Source: Lepus europaeus (Eukaryota > Chordata > Mammalia > Lagomorpha > Leporidae). Taken from it: DNA of 64,000 nucleotides. Numbering within the stretch: position 1 is the stretch's first letter; each line of letters starts with the position of its first letter. Of this stretch, positions 11,873 to 23,939 are shown one piece after another. Under the pieces are notes generated by a model. The model had not been told where the DNA came from and searched no databases. It saw only the letters and a list, made by a program, of their open reading frames with translations. Where the stretch lies: positions 75,345,179 through 75,409,178 of the forward strand of contig NC_084840.1 of the NCBI RefSeq assembly GCF_033115175.1, written 5' to 3'. The position numbers and the translations under genes are program-made.

Positions 11873-11879
11873 AGAACAC

Positions 11880-13280
11880 TTCAATGTAGCCAGGAGTCAT
11901 GATTCTCATAAGATGTCATCCAAAAGTTGAAAGAATTAGCCCCCACAGAGCAGGTTTTAAGGCACAGCAGGCAAAAAATTAAATAAAATGTTTTTATTTT
12001 CCTTTGTTTTGCTTTAAGAATTCTGGTTTTTTTTTACACACAAATGTGTGTTGAAGCCAAGATGATGCTGCTCTTCATATCACAGCGTTTGTGAGAGTTT
12101 TTATGTGTAGGAGACCATGCCCTTTAACACCCTTGTGCCCACCCTGACAGGTGCACAGCAATCATACATGGCTGGTGAATGCATAAATCCGACTGTGCAC
12201 GAAGAACTCAATGCGCTCATCGGTCCACGTGCAGAGCCCGTGCATGAAATGACTTTGTGGTAAGTGCTTTGCCCAACAGGTTCCGAGAGAATTACTGAAA
12301 TGAGGCTCCAGATTCTGTCTTGGGGAATTTCAGGCAGACAGAAACCAGCAGAATGCCAGAGCAGGCATCACGCAGAAATCACAAGACAGCCAAAGTGGTT
12401 AACTGACAGAAGGTGGGAGGTAGGGACCAATCCTAGAAGGTGACAGAGAACCTTGTCACCTGAATGGGAACCCCTCAAGTCCAGCCAACAACCAGCCTCT
12501 TGTGAGCACCCAGCGTTCCTCTACAACCTCAAGTCTGGAGCGCTCCCAAGCCTGCTGGGGAAGTTTGCAGTCTTGGGGTGGGGCTGGGGGTCCTCTAACT
12601 CACCAAACTCACCCTGACTCACTCATGAAGACATTCTAAAGGGGCAGGAGGCTGTCCCCAACTAGAAGGCAGGCCAAGGACTTCAGCCTCTGGGGGAACT
12701 GGTTCCCCCAGTGACATCCATCAGATCCTGACTTCCTTGTCTGTCTGTGTATCCTAAGAAACCCCTAAGAGGCCCAGGTGTTTCTCTGGGGTGTGCACAA
12801 GAGAGAGAAAAGAGGTAGGGAGGGGACTAACTAAATCATTACAAAGCATGCCGCACAGCTATCAGTATCAGCAGACTGACATTCTTCCCTAGTACCTGGT
12901 GTGTATTGTTGCCCCAGGACATTCATTCATTCTCTCCTACCAACCCAAAGGATCTGTGCATCTTAGAAACAACCCCAAAGCCACCCGCTCCCCAAGCTCA
13001 GCTGAAACCACAACCTCCTGCCTAACGACTCTGCTGGCCGGGCCAGTCGTCACTGGCCAGGGACACTTCCCTCCTGAGTTTGTCCTTTAATGGGTCAGTA
13101 CTTGTGAACAGGACCAACAATATTTGGGACTGGACCAATTATCTCCAACCCCAGAGTTGCTGCTCTGTAGCTCAGCTGTCAGTCTCAGGGACGTACCCTT
13201 TGAGGGCGGGAACAATGCCTGCCCCAGGGAGTCCCACCTGAGAGGTGAAGGACATCTCACCAAGAAAACAGAACATTTTG
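11880..13280. other. GC-richer unique block, no gene seen
   Basis: Moderate GC, few repeats. Short open frames (12899-13090 and 13124-13330) lack motifs. Possibly ancient, diverged repeats near 12130-12300. Confidence 0.45.
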
Positions 13281-13285
13281 AAATG

Positions 13286-13608
13286 AGGTGGGTATTGTGG
13301 TACAGTGGGTTAAGTCACCACTTGGAATGACTGCATCCCATATAGGGGTGCTGGTTCAAGTCCCAAATCCTTCACTTCTGATCCAACTTCCTGCTAATGC
13401 ATCCTGGGAGGCAGCAGGTGATGCTTTAAATACTTGTGTCCCTGACACCCATGTGGGAGACATGGATTGAGTTGCAGGCTCCTGTCTTCAGCCTGGCCCA
13501 ACACAGGCTATTGGTGGCATTTGGGGAGTAAATCAGTGGATGGAAAACTAGTCTCTCTCTCTCTCTCTCTTCCTCTTTCTGCTTTCAAATAAATTTAAAA
13601 AAAATTTT
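13286..13608 (+). mobile_element. Older C-SINE
   Basis: Head ggtgggtattgtggtacagt, CT run at 13552-13572, tail aaataaatttaaaaaa. More diverged than its right-hand neighbour. Confidence 0.8.
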
Positions 13609-13611
13609 TTT

Positions 13612-13930
13612 AGGGGCCCGCACTGTAGTATAGTAGGCTAAGCCTCCGCCTGCAGTGCCAGCATCCCATACAGCTGATGGTTCGAGTCCAGGCTGCTCCA
13701 CTTCCAATCTAGCTTTCTGCTTATAGCCTGGGAAAGCAGTGAAAGATGACCCAAGTGTCTGGGCACTGCACCCATGTGGGAGACCCAAAGAAGCTCCTGG
13801 CTCCTGACTTCAGATTGATTTAGCTCCAGCCATTGCAGCCATCTGGGGAGTAAACCAGTGGATGGAAGACCTTTCTCTCTGTCTCTCCCACTCTATAATT
13901 CTGTCTTTTAAATACATTATCTTAAAAAAA
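13612..13930 (+). mobile_element. C-SINE
   Basis: Head aggggcccgcactgtagtat, B box ggttcgagtcc at 13679, tail aaatacattatctt. Directly follows another copy. Confidence 0.85.
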
Positions 13931-13934
13931 TAGT

Positions 13935-14890
13935 AAGAAATGCATAAGAAAAAAGGGAAAAAAATTTACACAAAATCCAATGAAGAAGGAATTTCTATAC
14001 ACATACATGTAGTTATCACCACACACATTTTTCTGTTTTGTTGTTGTATTTTCCAGTGCTGCAGGCTTTAAAAAAGCTTTGGTTGTCTAACCAAAGATAG
14101 AAATCTGAAAAACAAGTGGAAAATCTAAGTCCAGCAAAACCTACTCAGATTTCGGTCAGAATTTCAAAACACCTGCAGACGACATGCACCCAGCAGCAGC
14201 TGGAAACTGCCCACTTTGAATCCTCCACAGGCATCCTCCCTCCCCAGCTACCTCCCTTCCTGCCCTGCAGGGACAAGACACCCATTGCTGTTGCCCTGGC
14301 GATGGCACGTTCCAAAGCTTCCTTGGAAGAGCAGTTTGTTATATGGTAAGGTGGAGCCCTCTAGTGTCCTAAAATTGTATTTGATCCAAGAATAACGGGG
14401 TTTGCATTTCTCATGCTCCGTGTGTTGAGAGGAAAATGCATCCTAGTAGGGCCAGTTCCAAAATGGCCGAGTCTCAGACTGGAGTACAAATAAGAATCAC
14501 CTGTATTTTTTATACTCATTGTATGCCTAGCCAGCCACATCAAGGAATACAAATATGGTGAATATCTGACTCCTAATTGCCAACTGGCCTAACCCTTTTT
14601 CCAAAAAGGGAAACATTAGAAACAATTGTCAAAACCAGAGCCCCATGCATAACGTCACCAGTCCCAGAATAATACATGAAATCATACAGTCCTAGGGAAT
14701 TCTCTGAGTGGTAGTAACCAAACTGCTGTAGGAAATGAGTTGCTGCCTCTGTCTACCCACGAGCTTGTCCTTTAAAGTCCTTAAGGGTTTCTTAGGATGC
14801 ACCGGAGTTTCTTACGCATTTTTAGTACATGTGTGAATATACATGTTTTCTTGAGTATAAGATTTTCTCCTTACCGCTGAGTTTAAGAAA
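13935..14890. other. Mostly unique sequence
   Basis: A 77-codon frame (14116-14349) has no recognisable motif. Apart from the MER5A-like piece nothing is identified. Confidence 0.4.
14465..14560 (+). repeat. Possible MER5A (hAT) fragment
   Basis: The strings gagtctcagactggagta and aataagaatcacctg resemble the 5' part of MER5A. Short and diverged. Confidence 0.35.
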
Positions 14891-14895
14891 ATTGA

Positions 14896-15221
14896 GCCGC
14901 CCCTGTGGCTCACTTGTTTAATCCTCCACCTGAGGCGCCGGCATCCCATATGCGTGCCGGGTTCTAGTCCCGGTTGCTCCTCTTCCAGGCCAGCTCTCTG
15001 CTGTGGCCCGGGAGTGCAGTGGAGGATGGCCCAAGTGCTTGGGCCCTGCACCCCATGGGAGACCAGGAAGAAGCACCTGGCTCCTGGCTTCGGATTGCGC
15101 AGCGTGCCGGCCGTGGCGGCCATTTGGGGAGTGAACCAACGGAAAGAAGACCTTTCTCTCTGTCTCTCTCTCTCTCTCACTGTCTATAACTCTACCTGTC
15201 AAATAAAAAAATTTTTTAAAA
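14896..15221 (+). mobile_element. C-SINE (GC-rich subfamily)
   Basis: Perfect 11-bp target duplication aagaaaattga (14885-14895, 15222-15232). Confidence 0.95.
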
Positions 15222-15345
15222 AAGAAAATTGAATACTATTTGACGTAATACAGTTTCTTTAATGTTTCTTGTTCTTGGGGTTCATGGAGCTTGAATCTGT
15301 GAGTTTGAAGGAAGTTTCCACCATACTTAGAAATTGGGGGTCCAT

Positions 15346-15712
15346 CAAGGCTAGCTTTGTGGCATAACAGGTTAAACTGCTCTCTGAAGTGCCAGCCTCC
15401 CAAATGGGTGCTGGTTCGAGTCCCAGTTGCTCCATTTCCTATGCAGCTCCCTGCTAATGCACCTGGGAAAACAGCAGAGGATGTCCAAGTGCTTGGGCCC
15501 CTGCACCCATGTGGAAGACCTGGCTCTTGCTTCCTGGCTTCGGCCTGGCCCAGCTCTGGCTGTTGTAGCCATTTGGGAAGTGAACCAGAGGATGGAAGAC
15601 CTCTCTCTCTCTCTCTCTCTCTCTATCTCTATCTCTATCTCTATCTCTCTCTTTCCATCTCTCTCTGTAACTCTGCCTTTCAAATAAATAAAATACATCT
15701 TTAATGAAAAAA
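15346..15712 (+). mobile_element. C-SINE
   Basis: Head aaggctagctttgtggcata, B box ggttcgagtcc at 15413, a (CT)n with an embedded (CTCTAT)n at 15625-15650, tail aaataaataaaatacatctt. Confidence 0.88.
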
Positions 15713-15889
15713 AGAAACTGGGGCCATTATTTCTTTAAATATATTTTCTCTCTCTTCTTCCTTTGAATCTCCAATTGCGCATGTGCTTTTCCACTTAAAG
15801 TCATCACTTAGTTCATGGCTGTGTGTTTGTTTTCTTGCTTTTCCTTTCTTTTTCATGCTTATGTCAGGGTTTTGTCTTGGATAGCTTTT

Positions 15890-16380
15890 TTTTTTTCAAG
15901 AAAACTTTTACTTAATAAATATAAATTTCGAAAGTAAAGTACATAACCACCCTCCCACCCACAAACCATCCCATCTCCTACTCCCTCTCCCATCCCATTC
16001 ATCATTAAGATTCATTTTTAATTATCTTTATACAGAAGATCAACTTAGTATATTCTAAGTAAAGATTTCAACAGATTGCACCCGCACAGACACACAAAGT
16101 ATAAAGTACTGTTTGAAGACTATCTTTACCATTAATTCTCATAGTACAATACAGTAAGGCCAGAGATCCTATATGGGGAGTAGGTGTAGAGTGATTCCCA
16201 TTGTTGATTTAACAATTGATACTGTTATTTATGACGTCAGTACTCTCCCGAGGCTCTTGTCATGAGCTGCCAAGGCTATGGAAGCCTCTTAAGTTCACAA
16301 ACTCCGATCAGGCCATAATCAAAGTGGAAGTTCTCTCCTCCCTTCAGAGAAAGGTACCTCCTTCTTTGATGGCCCATTCT
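15890..16380 (-). mobile_element. 5'-truncated L1, 3' end
   Basis: The poly(A) tail (poly T on plus) is at the left. The C-rich lagomorph L1 3' UTR (ccaccctcccacccac) follows. A perfect 15-bp target duplication tcttggatagctttt occurs at 15875-15889 and 16381-16395. Too short to code. Confidence 0.9.
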
Positions 16381-16687
16381 TCTTGGATAGCTTTTACCAC
16401 TGTGTTTCCGTCTTTATGGAACACAGTTACATAACAATGCATTCAGTATCTTTGTCCACAAATGTGTTATCTGTTATTTTGCTTTAGCTATTTTGCTATT
16501 TGCTTTAGCAATAATTTTTCTTGTCATTATGGGACTTATTTCCGTTCCTTTATGTGCCTCGCAATTGTGTTATTGAATATCATATATTACAATTTTTTCT
16601 TTTTGGAAGGCTTGACATTTTTGTAATCTCTAAAACGCTTCCAAGCTTTATTCTGTGATGTGGCAAAGTTACTCAGAAGCTGATCCT

Positions 16688-16939
16688 TGGGGCCAGTGCT
16701 GTGGCGTAGCAGGTAAAGCTGCCACCTAACATGCCATCCCATATGGGTGCCAGTTCGAGTCCCAGCTGCTCCACTTCCAATCCAGCTCTCTGCTATGGCC
16801 TGGGAAAGCAGTACAAGATGGCCCAAGTCCTTGGCCCCTGCACCTGAGTGCGAGACCCAGAAGAAGCTCCTGGCTCCTGGCTTTGGACCGTCCCAGCTCT
16901 GGCCATTGGTGCCAATTGGGGAGGGAACCAGCATATGGA

Positions 16940-16978
<39 letters not shown>

Positions 16979-17036
16979 CTTCTCTCTGTGTGTAACTCTG
17001 ATTTTCAAATAAAATAAATAAATCTTAAAAAAAAAA
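16688..17036 (+). mobile_element. C-SINE
   Basis: Head ggggccagtgctgtggcgta, B box agttcgagtcc at 16752, (CT)n at 16942-16976, tail aaataaaataaataaatctt. Confidence 0.92.
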
Positions 17037-17039
17037 GAA

Positions 17040-17655
17040 ATTTATCCTTTAAGATCTTACTCTCAGCTTTGCTAGACAAGGCCAGAAAAGTTTTTAGGCT
17101 AAGGGTCATTTTCCCCCACTAGGTAAGACCCTCTGCAGACCTCTGCCAATCTAGGGAAGACCCTCTGCGGATCTCAGGAGTTCTCACACATTCTACCCTC
17201 CCCACTCAGATATGCTGTCCTGCAAAGTCTGCCTGGGTTCCCTGGACCCACAGTTCCATCTACTGAATTCAGGGAAACTTCATCTACTTAGGCGTGGCCT
17301 CCATTCACCACTATCTCAAACCTTTCTCCAGGTAAAAAAGTGGTCCTAACTTAGGACTCACCTCATGGGCTTCCCCTCTCTTGGGGATCTCTGAATCCCT
17401 TTCTGACTTGAAGTCCAGGATCTGGGGAGCAGTTATTTTCTTGTTGTTGTTATTGAGTTTTTGTTGTTTCTGATAGCAGGGTAAATTCAGTCCTTGTTAA
17501 TCCAGCTTGATCATCAGTGAACTGCTCAAATATTTAAAAAAAAATACTTTATTTAGATATTTCTTCAAGTGTCCCCCAATGTGTGTGTGGAAGTTTCCAT
17601 ATTTATATTTAAGTTGCCTCTATTTCTTAACATGTGTCTAATCCTTCTCGAGTTG
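17040..17655. other. No gene seen
   Basis: A loosely repeated phrase (accctctgcagacctc, accctctgcggatctc, 17127-17180) stands out; otherwise unremarkable. Confidence 0.4.
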
Positions 17656-17659
17656 TTTG

Positions 17660-17965
17660 GTTTAATTTGAAAGGCAAAGAAACAGAGGCAGAGATGGAGA
17701 ATTTGAGAGAGATCTCCCATTCACTGGTTCACAACCCAGATACCTGCAACAGCTAGAGCTGAGCTAGGGTTGAAGCCAGGAGCCAGGAACTCAATTTAGA
17801 TCTCCCACAAAGGTTAAAAGAGCTCAATTATTTGAGCTCCAAGGATCTGCATTAGCAGGCAACTGGAGTCACGAGACAGAACAAGGAACAGAACCCAGGA
17901 GCTCCAACATGGGATGTGGGTGTGTTAACCAGTGTCTTAGCCACCAGGCTAAATGCCTACCCTAA
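17660..17965 (-). mobile_element. Old diverged C-SINE
   Basis: The internal text gaagccaggagccaggaact and ctcccacaaagg identifies it; both ends are eroded. Confidence 0.65.
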
Positions 17966-17987
17966 CCTAACCTTTTAAGAGTGATTG

Positions 17988-18338
17988 AGGGTCAAACGTT
18001 GTACTGCAGTGAGTTAAACGACTGCTTGCAACAGAAAGCATATCAGAGCGCCAGTTCAAGTCCCAGTTGCTCCACTTCCAATCCAGGTTCCTGCTAATAT
18101 ATCTGGGAAGGCAGCAGAAGATGGTCCAAGTAATTGGGCCCCTACCAACCATGGAGTGAAATTACTCCAATAGCAAAATTACTCCAGGATGGAGTTCTTG
18201 GCTCCGGGCTTCCACCTTGCTCAGACCTAGATGTTGTGGCCATTTGGGGAGTGATACAGCAGATGGAAGATCTTTCTCTCAGTTTCTTCCTCTCTGTCAG
18301 TCTGCCTTTCAAATTAATAAATAAATTTTTTAAAAAAG
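17988..18338 (+). mobile_element. C-SINE
   Basis: Head gggtcaaacgttgtactgca, tail aaattaataaataaattttt. An internal repeat (attactcca twice near 18162-18188) marks a small duplication. Confidence 0.8.
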
Positions 18339-18344
18339 AGTAAT

Positions 18345-20115
18345 GAAGCACATAGACAATTATAATCTTTATACTAAAATCTAGAATCCATATTTGTACT
18401 CATGAATGATTATGGCAAACAGCAACCAGACTAGGGATTCTGACAATACCAGGCTGTGCCCAGCGCTCTATTGAGAGATCAATAACTCAAGTCACTTGTA
18501 ACCCACTTACACTATACTAGGGTTAGGAAGCTGCAATGTAATCAGTTGGGAACATCTTTAATATGTGATCTGAGGGAGGGATCCAATGTTACCGATTTTT
18601 AAAAATATAAACAACAGATTCAATACTGCTATTGAGTGGCTATTTTACCCTTTATCTACTGAGCTAAAATTGTATCTTTGTCATATATTACTCTATCATA
18701 CATATATTGAATATTAGTTGTTATCATCTATTGATCTAATTATCTATTCCTCAATGCTTTTCAATAGGGATAATCGGCTTTGTGGAAGTGACTGTCCTTG
18801 GCTGGTTAGAACGGCCCTGTTCCTTGTAAGAAACTTTGCCTCCATGCCTCCAAAGTACTAAATTTCACTAACACCCACTGCCACCACTGCTCCTGGGTCA
18901 TTTTGACAACCAGATTGGCTCTGTGCATTTCCAAACACCACCACTTCTGAAAGCCTGGGTTGTGAAGTTATTTTGGGTCGATCTTGGCAGCTGATGACCT
19001 AGAAATAAAGCCTAGCCCTCTTCCCTAGTTTTCCTCTCAAAAAGGCAGCAGGCACTGAAAGGAAAAGTATTTTCACACCAGCTCTGCTTAGCTACCATGG
19101 AGGAGAATTCCAGACATATGGTAGCATGATCTCTGCCACTGGCAATTTCAACTTAGGAGCTTTGTTCATTTAATTTCAGGATTTATATCATTTTAAAAGC
19201 ACATATGCTGCCAAGGAAGGAACACTTGAGATGATCCCATAAATGCTCCTTAAGAAGAGCAAATTGCAAATCATCTCAAAATCAGCCAAGAGATCATCAG
19301 AGCAAAGCAGAAAATAAGAAAGGTCTGAGAACAGCTGGCTAACAGCATCTCACTTCATCCAGTGAATCCAAATATTTCTTGTCAGTGATAAGTAATGGCT
19401 ATTGATTGAACAGCAAGTGCATAAAGACATTCATTCAGCAGTGAGTACCAAAAAGTATTAAAGAGCTGACTTACACTGTCCCCACAATATTTTCTCACAC
19501 AGTTTATGAGCTTCTGCCAGACTTCTTCTAATGGAGGTCAGCCCAAAGTTAAACAAGGTCTCTTAAATTTTGGTTGTCAAGGCATCAGCCAGCCCTTTAA
19601 GATATTTCATCAGAAGCATAATTGATGAACCTTTCTATATTACAAGACTTGTAATTTTGCTATTGGAGTAATTTCATGAACAAAGAGACTTCATCTTGGT
19701 TTGGTGCCTTAATTCTAGCTGTTTTTTTTTTTTTTCTTGCATGAAAATGATGGCTTTGCAGTATATCAACATTTATGCTGTAATACCTCCTCCAAGCTGT
19801 AATTTACCCTACTAAGAGGTTATTCACATTTAACCTACATGAAGAATATATTACAGTTATGAACATTGTGATTTTTGAAGATTATTTCATAAATAACTGA
19901 AAATGAAATTTCAATTGGAAATTCCAGGAAGAATGTGTAAAATGAAAAAGGAATAACTAAGTCAACCAGTAGGGGAGGACAACACCAACAGTAACTCTGT
20001 TCTGGGAGGTTCCAAGGAGCAGCACATATCTGGATTCAGTTCATTCTTCTACAGTCCTCTCAGAGCAGCTGTTAGATGAGGTCATCCTTAACTTAAACAT
20101 CCAGTGTAATTTAAA
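18345..20115. other. Largest repeat-poor block
   Basis: 1.8 kb without any C-SINE or L1, unusual for this window. 18.78-19.95 kb is balanced in composition, has no long frame and includes several TAAT/ATTA motifs. It could hold a conserved noncoding element. Confidence 0.4.
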
Positions 20116-20119
20116 ACCT

Positions 20120-20446
20120 TCATGGCCATGGCCAGCATTGAAGCACAGCAGATTAAGCCACAACCTAAGATATCAGCATCCCATACGGGCATGGGTTCAA
20201 GTACCAGCTGCTCCACTTCCAATCCCACTCCCAGCTTATGCACCTGGGAAAGCAGTGGAAGATGGCCCAAGTGACCGATTCTGCACCCACAAGGAAGACC
20301 AGGAAGAAGCTTCTGGCTCCTGGCCTTGGCCCGGCCCAGCCCAGGCTGTTGCAGCCAAATGGGGAGTGAATTAGAGAATGGAAGATATCCGCCCCCCCAC
20401 ACCTCATAGCTCTGCCTTACAAATAAATAAATCTTTTTTTTTTTAA
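20120..20446 (+). mobile_element. C-SINE
   Basis: Head catggccagcattgaagcac, tail acaaataaataaatcttttt. The CT run is replaced by a short C run. Confidence 0.85.
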
Positions 20447-20464
20447 ACTTTCATGGCAAACTTC

Positions 20465-20710
20465 CCTTGGCCCTTTTCTGTTACTGTGATAAGGAAAGAC
20501 ACCATGAAGTACCATTATTCATCCACCAGATAGACAAAACTGCAAGAATTATACAAAGAAGAGAAGCTGCACCAACTTCACCTCTCGAATTCACTGCTGA
20601 TAGAAGTGTAAATTGCAACAGTTGCTTTGGAAAATACTTGGGCATTGACTACTAAAGTTGAACTTGATTGTACCCTACAACTGCACCATTCCACTTGGGG
20701 ATACACATTC
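20465..20710 (+). mobile_element. Old L1 fragment
   Basis: The text gatagaagtgtaaattgcaa followed by tggaaaatacttgggc and accattccacttgggg is typical of ancient L1 3' regions. It borders the ERV remnant. Confidence 0.6.
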
Positions 20711-21655
20711 GTGTTCCCGACTTGTGTGTATTGATGGTCCTCTCCCCCATTTAATGTTGTATGATTGTTCAGGATTTTCTCCACAGACAGTTCCTCTACC
20801 CTCAAGAGACAAGTGGTCTTTTCTCCCTTTCTTGGTTGGGATCAGCTTTAAACCACATCCATCAGACAGTCTTCAGAAGGGTCCAGAGACCTCCCTCCCA
20901 TTTCCTCTCCTCTATGAAATCCTCTCATTACTTGGTTAATGCCACTCTTAGGATCATTGGTTGCTACTCTCACCCTGTCTTTTATACTACCATGTCTGTT
21001 TAAGTGTTTGCAGGAAGTGATAATGGAACGAACCAAGGCCTTCACTAAGCAGGCAGTCAACCAAATGCTACTGCAAGGATATACTCAGCTCCCCACCCAG
21101 GAGACAGCGGCTTGAGGCATCGCCCCATGACAGCAGAGAGTAACTCATCACCCCATGTCATCAGGAAGTAGCTCTAAAAACAGATCATCGTCCCTCCACC
21201 CCTCCTGGATTTTGGGGTTAATGTAATCTCATACAACTCTTGCTTTACAAAAAACAAAAGGGGGGAATGTTAATAAAATGGCACGATCTTATCTATGGTG
21301 TGATCCACACCCTGACACCATCCTAGGCCTTAGCCCCCGCCGCCATGGCTGGAAGCCAGGTAACCACATGGCCCAACCACCAGTGTCAGCACCACCCCCT
21401 GCCTAATGGGATTTGATGCTCCTACTTCCCTGTCTGCCCCCTCCAGCAAAGTTTTAAGAGGACCTGTTCCTGAACATGTGGCTCTCTCTCTCTCTGTGTT
21501 TCTTGATCTCTCTCTTGCTCTCTCCCTCTCTCGCTCTCTTTCTCTGTCTCTTGATCTCTCACTCCTCTCTCTCTTTCCTTCTTCGCCCCTCCCTTCAGTC
21601 TGTTGGGTTTCCCCCACCAATAAACCCTTAAAAAATTCCCTTAAAAGAAAAGTCA
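20710..21655 (+). mobile_element. ERV remnant: env 3' end, polypurine tract and LTR (class I-like)
   Basis: A reading frame resembling the membrane anchor and cytoplasmic tail of a retroviral envelope ends at a TGA (21113-21115), with breaks upstream. A purine tract (aaaacaaaagggggg, 21251-21265) then precedes an LTR beginning TGTTAATAAAATGG at 21268. The LTR contains a CT-rich stretch (21480-21600) and aataaa (21619-21624), and ends soon after. The 5' half, gag, pol and the other LTR are absent. The element is defective. The left boundary with an old L1 fragment is uncertain. Confidence 0.7.
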
Positions 21656-21875
21656 AGTTTGGGCCAGGCCAAAACCAGGAGCCAGGAACTCCATCTTGGT
21701 CTCCCCTATGGGTGGTAGGAACCTAAGTACTTGGGCCATCTTCTGCTACCTTTCAAGATGCATTAGCAAGAAGCTGGATCAGAAGCAGAATAGCCAGGAC
21801 TCAAAGTGGCACTTAAATGTAAATATTGATGTCTTGAGGCCTGCTGTAACTCACTGTACAACACTTGCCCTTCTG
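21656..21875 (-). mobile_element. C-SINE, 3' part missing
   Basis: Starts abruptly at gggccaggccaaaaccagga next to the ERV remnant and runs to the head (ctcactgtacaacac). Confidence 0.8.
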
Positions 21876-22299
21876 TCTACTCTTTGATATGGTTACTGTA
21901 ATAAGACATTTCTTAAAGAAACCAAGTATGTTTCCACCAATACAACACCAAAGCTGGGAAATTCATAACACCAAGAGTTGCCTAGGAACTAAATGTGTTT
22001 GCCTTACTTAATTTAAATAAGGCTTCTAAATCTATGCACACTTAGATTTCTTTAAATTCTTTATATTTCACAATTTATGAAGAATCCTCATGGAATGAAG
22101 AAAATAGAATTCTATTGATTGTGACAGCCAGTTTTTCAAGTACCACAAGGCACTATAACCACGTTTGACAGAAATATCTGTACATCCCTCCATGCAGGTT
22201 GTTCCCTGAATTAAGTTCAGTTGGTCTTACTGATTTGGAGTAAACACCAGTTAGAGTGAAGATGTTTCCAAAGGAACCATAAGTTATATCTACTCCAAG

Positions 22300-22590
22300 G
22301 ATGGTAGACGGAGAGCAGCCATGACTTCCTCCAACAGTATATCTACTTTCAAAAAATTTGGACTGACTCATAATCGTTGTACACTCTTGTGGAGTGTGGT
22401 GCAATATTTTAACACATATACACAGCATAAAATGATTAGACCAGGCAATGTGACTCTCCATTTCCTTATCTTTGTGGTTGGAGCCTACCAGCTCCTCCCT
22501 TCCAGTTGTTTACACAGAATATAATACAGTTTTGAGAACTGTAGTCACCCCACTGTGCTGTGGAACAGCAGAGCCCATTGCTTCCCTTTC
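22300..22590 (-). mobile_element. Old L1M 3' UTR fragment
   Basis: The minus strand reads gctctgctgttccacagcac then agtggggtgactacagtt, the L1M 3' UTR segment. Related text in the opposite orientation is at 42340-42480. Confidence 0.6.
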
Positions 22591-22593
22591 TCT

Positions 22594-22660
22594 ATGTGCC
22601 TCTCCCTCTCCCTCTCTGTAACTCTGCCTTTCAAATAAGTAAATATTTTTTAAAAAAGAT
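22594..22660 (+). mobile_element. C-SINE 3' fragment
   Basis: Only the CT run and tail (taactctgcctttcaaataa, gtaaatatttttta) survive, joined to an L1M fragment. Confidence 0.7.
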
Positions 22661-22744
22661 AATTAACTGGAAGTCTATAACGAAAGGAGAAAATGAAAGC
22701 ATTAATTCATTATATTAATTATTTTAAAACTGGGAAGTCTTTTT

Positions 22745-22820
22745 GTCCTAAGATTTATTTATTCATTTAAAGATTTATCCATTTACTTATTTGAAAGAGT
22801 TACACAGACAGAGGAGAGGC

Positions 22821-22868
<48 letters not shown>

Positions 22869-23127
22869 GTCTTCCATTCACTGGTACACTCCACAAATGG
22901 CCACAATAGCTGGAGCTGTGCCAATTCAAAGCCAGAAGCTAGGAGTTTCTTCCAGGTCTCCCAAGCAGGTACAGGGGCCCATGGACTTGAGTAATCTTCT
23001 ACTGCTTTCCCAGGCCACAGCAGAGAGCTGGAGTGGAAGTGATGCAGCTGGGACTCAAATCAGCAACCATATAGAATGCCGGCACAGCAGGCAGCAGCTT
23101 TACTGGCTACACCACAGCACCAGCCCC
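22745..23127 (-). mobile_element. C-SINE
   Basis: Duplicated tail motif at the left (aagatttatttattcatt then aaagatttatccatttac), (GA)n at 22817-22864, head ending accacagcaccagccccc. Confidence 0.88.
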
Positions 23128-23128
23128 C

Positions 23129-23446
23129 TAAGATTTACTTTTATTTGAAAGGAAAGTCAGGGAAACAGAGAAGTTTTCCATCTGCTGGTTCACTCCCCAA
23201 CTCCCAAATGGCTGCAATGGCTGGAGATGGGCTGATCTGAAGCCAGGAGCCAAGAGCTTCATCTGGGTCTTCCGCACAGGTGCAGGTGCCCAAGCTCCTT
23301 GGGTCATCATCTTCCACTGCTTTCCCAGGCTTATTAGCAGAGTGCTGTATTGGAAGAGGAGCAGCTGGGACTAGAACTGGTGCACATAGGGGATGCCGGC
23401 GCTGCAGAGGGAAGCTTAACATATTACGCCACAGCGCTGGCCTCCT
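23129..23446 (-). mobile_element. C-SINE
   Basis: Abuts the preceding copy in the same orientation. The head ends cacagcgctggcc at 23445; the A/CT region is short. Confidence 0.87.
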
Positions 23447-23504
23447 AAATGATAATATTAACATAGTGCTTAAAATGGTAAATGATTTGTCATTAAAAAA
23501 CTGA

Positions 23505-23733
23505 TTTTTTTTTTTGACAGGCAGAGTAGACAGCGAGAGAGAGAAAGAGAGACAGAGATAGGTCCTCCCTTTTGCCGTTGGTTCACCCCACAATGGCCTC
23601 TCCGGCCGGCGCACCACGCTGATCCAAAGCCGGGAGCCAGGTGCTTCTCCTGGTCTCCCACGTGGTGCAGGGCCCAAGGACCTGGGCCATCCTCCACCGC
23701 ACTCCCGGGCCACAGCAGAGAGCTGGCCTGGAC
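23505..23733 (-). mobile_element. C-SINE, head missing
   Basis: GC-rich subfamily starting tttttttgacaggcagagta and breaking off at gagagctggcctgg, so its promoter half is gone. Confidence 0.85.
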
Positions 23734-23939
23734 ATTAAAAGTGAGATACTAAGATTTTTTTACTCCCAAATTGTTTTCTTTGTACCTCTATGCACTTCTT
23801 GAAACATTTTTGTAACACTGAACTGAGCTTGTTTTTCTTGCATAATCAGATAACATATACAAGGTTTTTTTTCATTTGAAATGAAAAAAAAAAGACTCTT
23901 CAGCTTAAAAAGTCATATTAAGAATTAGTCTATCTGTTT

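Noticed and set aside
20658-21003. Open frames treated as host genes
   Set aside because: They belong to the end of the ERV envelope region and carry breaks; not host coding sequence.
22800-22864. CRISPR-like or satellite array
   Set aside because: It is a simple (GA)n run within a minus-strand C-SINE; no spaced direct repeats occur anywhere in the window.
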